Of a stretch of DNA of 64,000 nt, positions 62,170 through 64,000 are shown in pieces. A program made the position numbers and the translations under genes. The notes under the pieces were generated by a model that saw nothing but the letters and a program-made list of their open reading frames with translations, was not told the DNA's origin and ran no database searches. The stretch's first letter is position 1. Every line of letters starts with the position of its first letter. Where the stretch lies: positions 124,001 to 188,000 of the forward strand of contig CAJZBQ010000005.1 of the NCBI GenBank assembly GCA_914767885.1, given 5' to 3'. This DNA comes from Blepharisma stoltei (taxonomy: Eukaryota > Ciliophora > Heterotrichea > Heterotrichida > Blepharismidae).

Positions 62170-64000
62170 ATGACTGAGGAAACAAAGCACACAAAAGGTA
62201 TCATCCGCTTGAACGCTTTTTTATGAGAAGAAATCAGCACCCTTGGCCCAATCCCCACACGAAGATCTAACCACACAGCTATTTGCTGAAGAGACTCCTT
62301 ATTGATTTTCGGAGGCAAAAACCTATCAGATGGCCAATTTAACGACTTGTGGCTTTTTAGAATAAAACCTCACAGCCCAGACGAAGAAAGATGAATAAAG
62401 TTGGGCATTGTGAATGGTCCGCCACCTATCTGCCGTCATAGTGTTGTTTTATATAACCAATGCATGTATACTTTTGGTGGAATTATAAATGATGAATCAT
62501 GCAACAGTTTATATGTACTGAATTTTGAGTCTATGCAATGAAATTTATTAGTAACTTTAAACAGTCCTAATCCTATTGATTCTCACACTGCCTGCTTATT
62601 TAATAATCAAATGATTATTTTTGGAGGATTTATCCAAGGAAACCGAGTCAATGATTTGTATGTCTTGAACATTGACACGTTAGAATGGACAAAAAAACAC
62701 AATAGAAACTCCCCTAGCCCCAGATCTAACCATAGTGCTTGTATACATAGCGATTTTATGTATATTTTTGGAGGTTTTGATGATGAGTTTTACAGCGACT
62801 TATGAAGACTTGACCTGCATACTTATGAGTGGTTCCCAATATACATAAAATGGCGTATGGCGACCGACCCACCCTCTCAGTGGTGGTTACCCATGTATAT
62901 CCGGGCATGGTTTTTGGAGCCAGGAATTAGCCCAACAACGTCTGGGACCTCGAAGCGAGAGGCCTAAGCGCGAGAGCCGCTGTTTTTGCGACCAGACCCA
63001 TGGGCAGTTATTCGTGACTTCTTTTTGCCAGCAGCGCTCAGCCCAGTGAGTGCCCGAAATGAGGCAGGGTGAATTACCTGCCTAAGCTGCTTTAGTGGCT
63101 CGCCCCGAATGGCGAAAGCTGTTGAGTTCTTTCTCGGGATGACCGGAAAAGAGGGGAGGCGAGTTAGACACCAAAACGGGGGTCTCTCCAGTTGAAAAGG
63201 TGCCCTTCAATGGGCAGATCTGGCGGACGACGAAGCGGAGTTGGGCGTAAACTTAGGCGACGATCCAAGCTGGAAATGGAGGCGGTCAGCAAAGCCGGTA
63301 TGAGACGGCCCTTGACAATACCTCTACCGAGAAACCGGGGGTTTCGGCCCGGGCTTGGTGAACGCTCTGCCACCACACGGGAAACCGTGGCATGCGACCT
63401 CGGACGTAGTAGGGACCTTAAATACCCAGCGTAATCTTAATCTTAATCTTAATCTTACTTATGAGTGGTTCCCAGTAACACCCAAAAATGACCCACCAAT
63501 AGGCAGAAGTGGCCATAGTGCCGTTGTATATAAAAACAGAATTCTTATATTTGGCGGCATGAAAGATGTAGGACATGAGACGAATGAGCTATTTTGCTAT
63601 ACTAAATTTATAATTATTTAGTATAGTAATTGTATATAAAAATGAAATTAGCATGAATAGACCAATGTAACAGACCTCAACATACCAATTTATTTTTAAT
63701 ATACAATTTTTATATGAAATAATGCCAATGCGCCATATGATATTATCAAAAATAAATGGCTATTGCTATGTGAAGAAGATAACTCAGAAGAAATGAGCAG
63801 AATTTCATATGCTGCATCAGTATTTCCTAGGAGAAGATCAAAACTAGTTAAAAAGAGAAACAGCTCAAATGATAGGTCTGACACAAAGCCAAGCTTGTTC
63901 AGCAGCAGTAGCTGAGGAGGGTATAATGCGAAGTTCGGCAGGAAAGGATGTGCAGCGCCTCCTGCAAGAGATGGGCATACAGCTGTCATAATGGACGAAC
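62170..64000 (+). CDS. Kelch-repeat protein, partial (runs off the window)
   Basis: ATG at 62170. Kelch repeats with the GG doublet and following Tyr/Trp: SLLIFGGKNLSDGQFNDLWL, CMYTFGGIINDESCNSLYVL, QMIIFGGFIQGNRVNDLYVL, FMYIFGGFDDEFYSDLWRLD, RILIFGGMKDVGHETNELFC. Several Trp are from TGA (FLWEEI, CWRDSL, MQWNLL, DLWRLD). A SINE insertion (636 bp) and a 111-bp IES are removed; both are multiples of three but contain stops. After the repeats comes a basic Ser-rich linker and another repeat start (RDGHTAVIMDE) at the window edge. Probably a beta-propeller scaffold; partners unknown. Confidence 0.85.
62839..63456 (+). mobile_element. SINE-like element, longest copy (618 bp)
   Basis: 18-bp duplication acttatgagtggttccca at 62821-62838 and 63457-63474, containing TA. 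Begins atatacataaaatggcgtat and ends (aatctt)n. GC-rich interior. Inverted relative to most other copies here. Removal restores LHTYEWFPVTPKNDPPIG. Confidence 0.92.
63600..63710. other. IES, 111 bp, TA-bounded
   Basis: TA at 63600-63601 and 63711-63712. Contains in-frame TAG. Excision gives NELFCYIWNNANAPYDIIKN in the kelch protein. Confidence 0.75.

Noticed and set aside
63192-63434. 80-aa Arg-rich ORF and the opposite 70-aa ORF
   Set aside because: Inside the 618-bp SINE-like element with an 18-bp duplication.
1-64000. Prokaryotic origin (TGA=Trp as in mycoplasmas)
   Set aside because: 15-nt spliceosomal introns, importin alpha, Mediator, Wee1 and a 7TM-RGS receptor show a eukaryotic nuclear genome.

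Overview
This window reads as germline (micronuclear) DNA of a heterotrich ciliate, most likely Blepharisma or a close relative. Three things seen directly support this. (1) TGA is read as tryptophan inside conserved motifs: the kinase subdomain DIWSMG near 17139 and the channel pore segment before TVGYGD near 50120 both need it. Stops are TAA, with TAG in the kinase at 15251-17570. (2) Spliceosomal introns are 15-16 nt GT...AG, for example 1213-1227, 5541-5555, 37140-37154, 43820-43834, 51359-51374, 58051-58065. (3) Most genes are cut by AT-rich or repetitive insertions that carry stops and must be removed at the DNA level, usually between two TA dinucleotides. After removing the insertions and introns proposed here, every closed split gene has a length divisible by three and its protein motifs rejoin. 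The genus is inferred from the code and intron size.

Layout. 1-1063: repeats only. 1064-8531: a possible CAAX protein, an L51/S25/CI-B8 thioredoxin-fold mitochondrial protein, an NT-C2 coiled-coil protein, a myristoylation-type helical-repeat protein and a conserved unknown. 8781-12895: a small unknown, a 7TM-RGS receptor and an EF-hand protein. 12896-15250: repeats. 15251-24672: an AMPK/CAMK-like kinase, an FCP1/NIF-like pseudophosphatase, a coiled-coil protein, importin alpha and a small membrane protein. 25128-30000: ANP32, an LMBR1-like membrane protein, an unknown and a coiled-coil protein. 30191-37253: a protein of about 2030 residues with two HMG boxes and an IQ motif. 37283-46000: cytoskeletal-type unknowns, a second EF-hand protein and a TKL-like kinase. 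46991-55119: HIBCH and two tandem cyclic-nucleotide-binding-domain K+ channels. 56099-64000: Wee1, MOK, an SDR epimerase, a small unknown, MED7 and a kelch protein running off the window.

Insertions fall into four classes. Short unclassified IESs are about 30-190 bp. Three MITE families share TTACTCCC-type ends: A (CTCACGGAGGG motif), B (ATCCTTGATCGAACG motif) and C (TTTAAATTGGAAC motif). A SINE-like family has nine copies, with a TATA-CAT-AAAATGG-like 5' end, short-repeat 3' tails and 10-18 bp target duplications. There are also fold-back palindromes. Nesting is visible: a MITE inside a 71-bp IES in importin alpha, and a SINE inside an IES in the HMG-box gene. Two MITE-type IESs sit inside 15-nt introns, exactly at the TTAG 3' splice site. 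The two tandem channel genes share none of their four insertions, so each serves as an empty-site control for the other.

The genes are ordinary somatic functions (signalling, transport, cell cycle, transcription) and do not form an operon. What links them is that expression depends on excision during development of the somatic nucleus.
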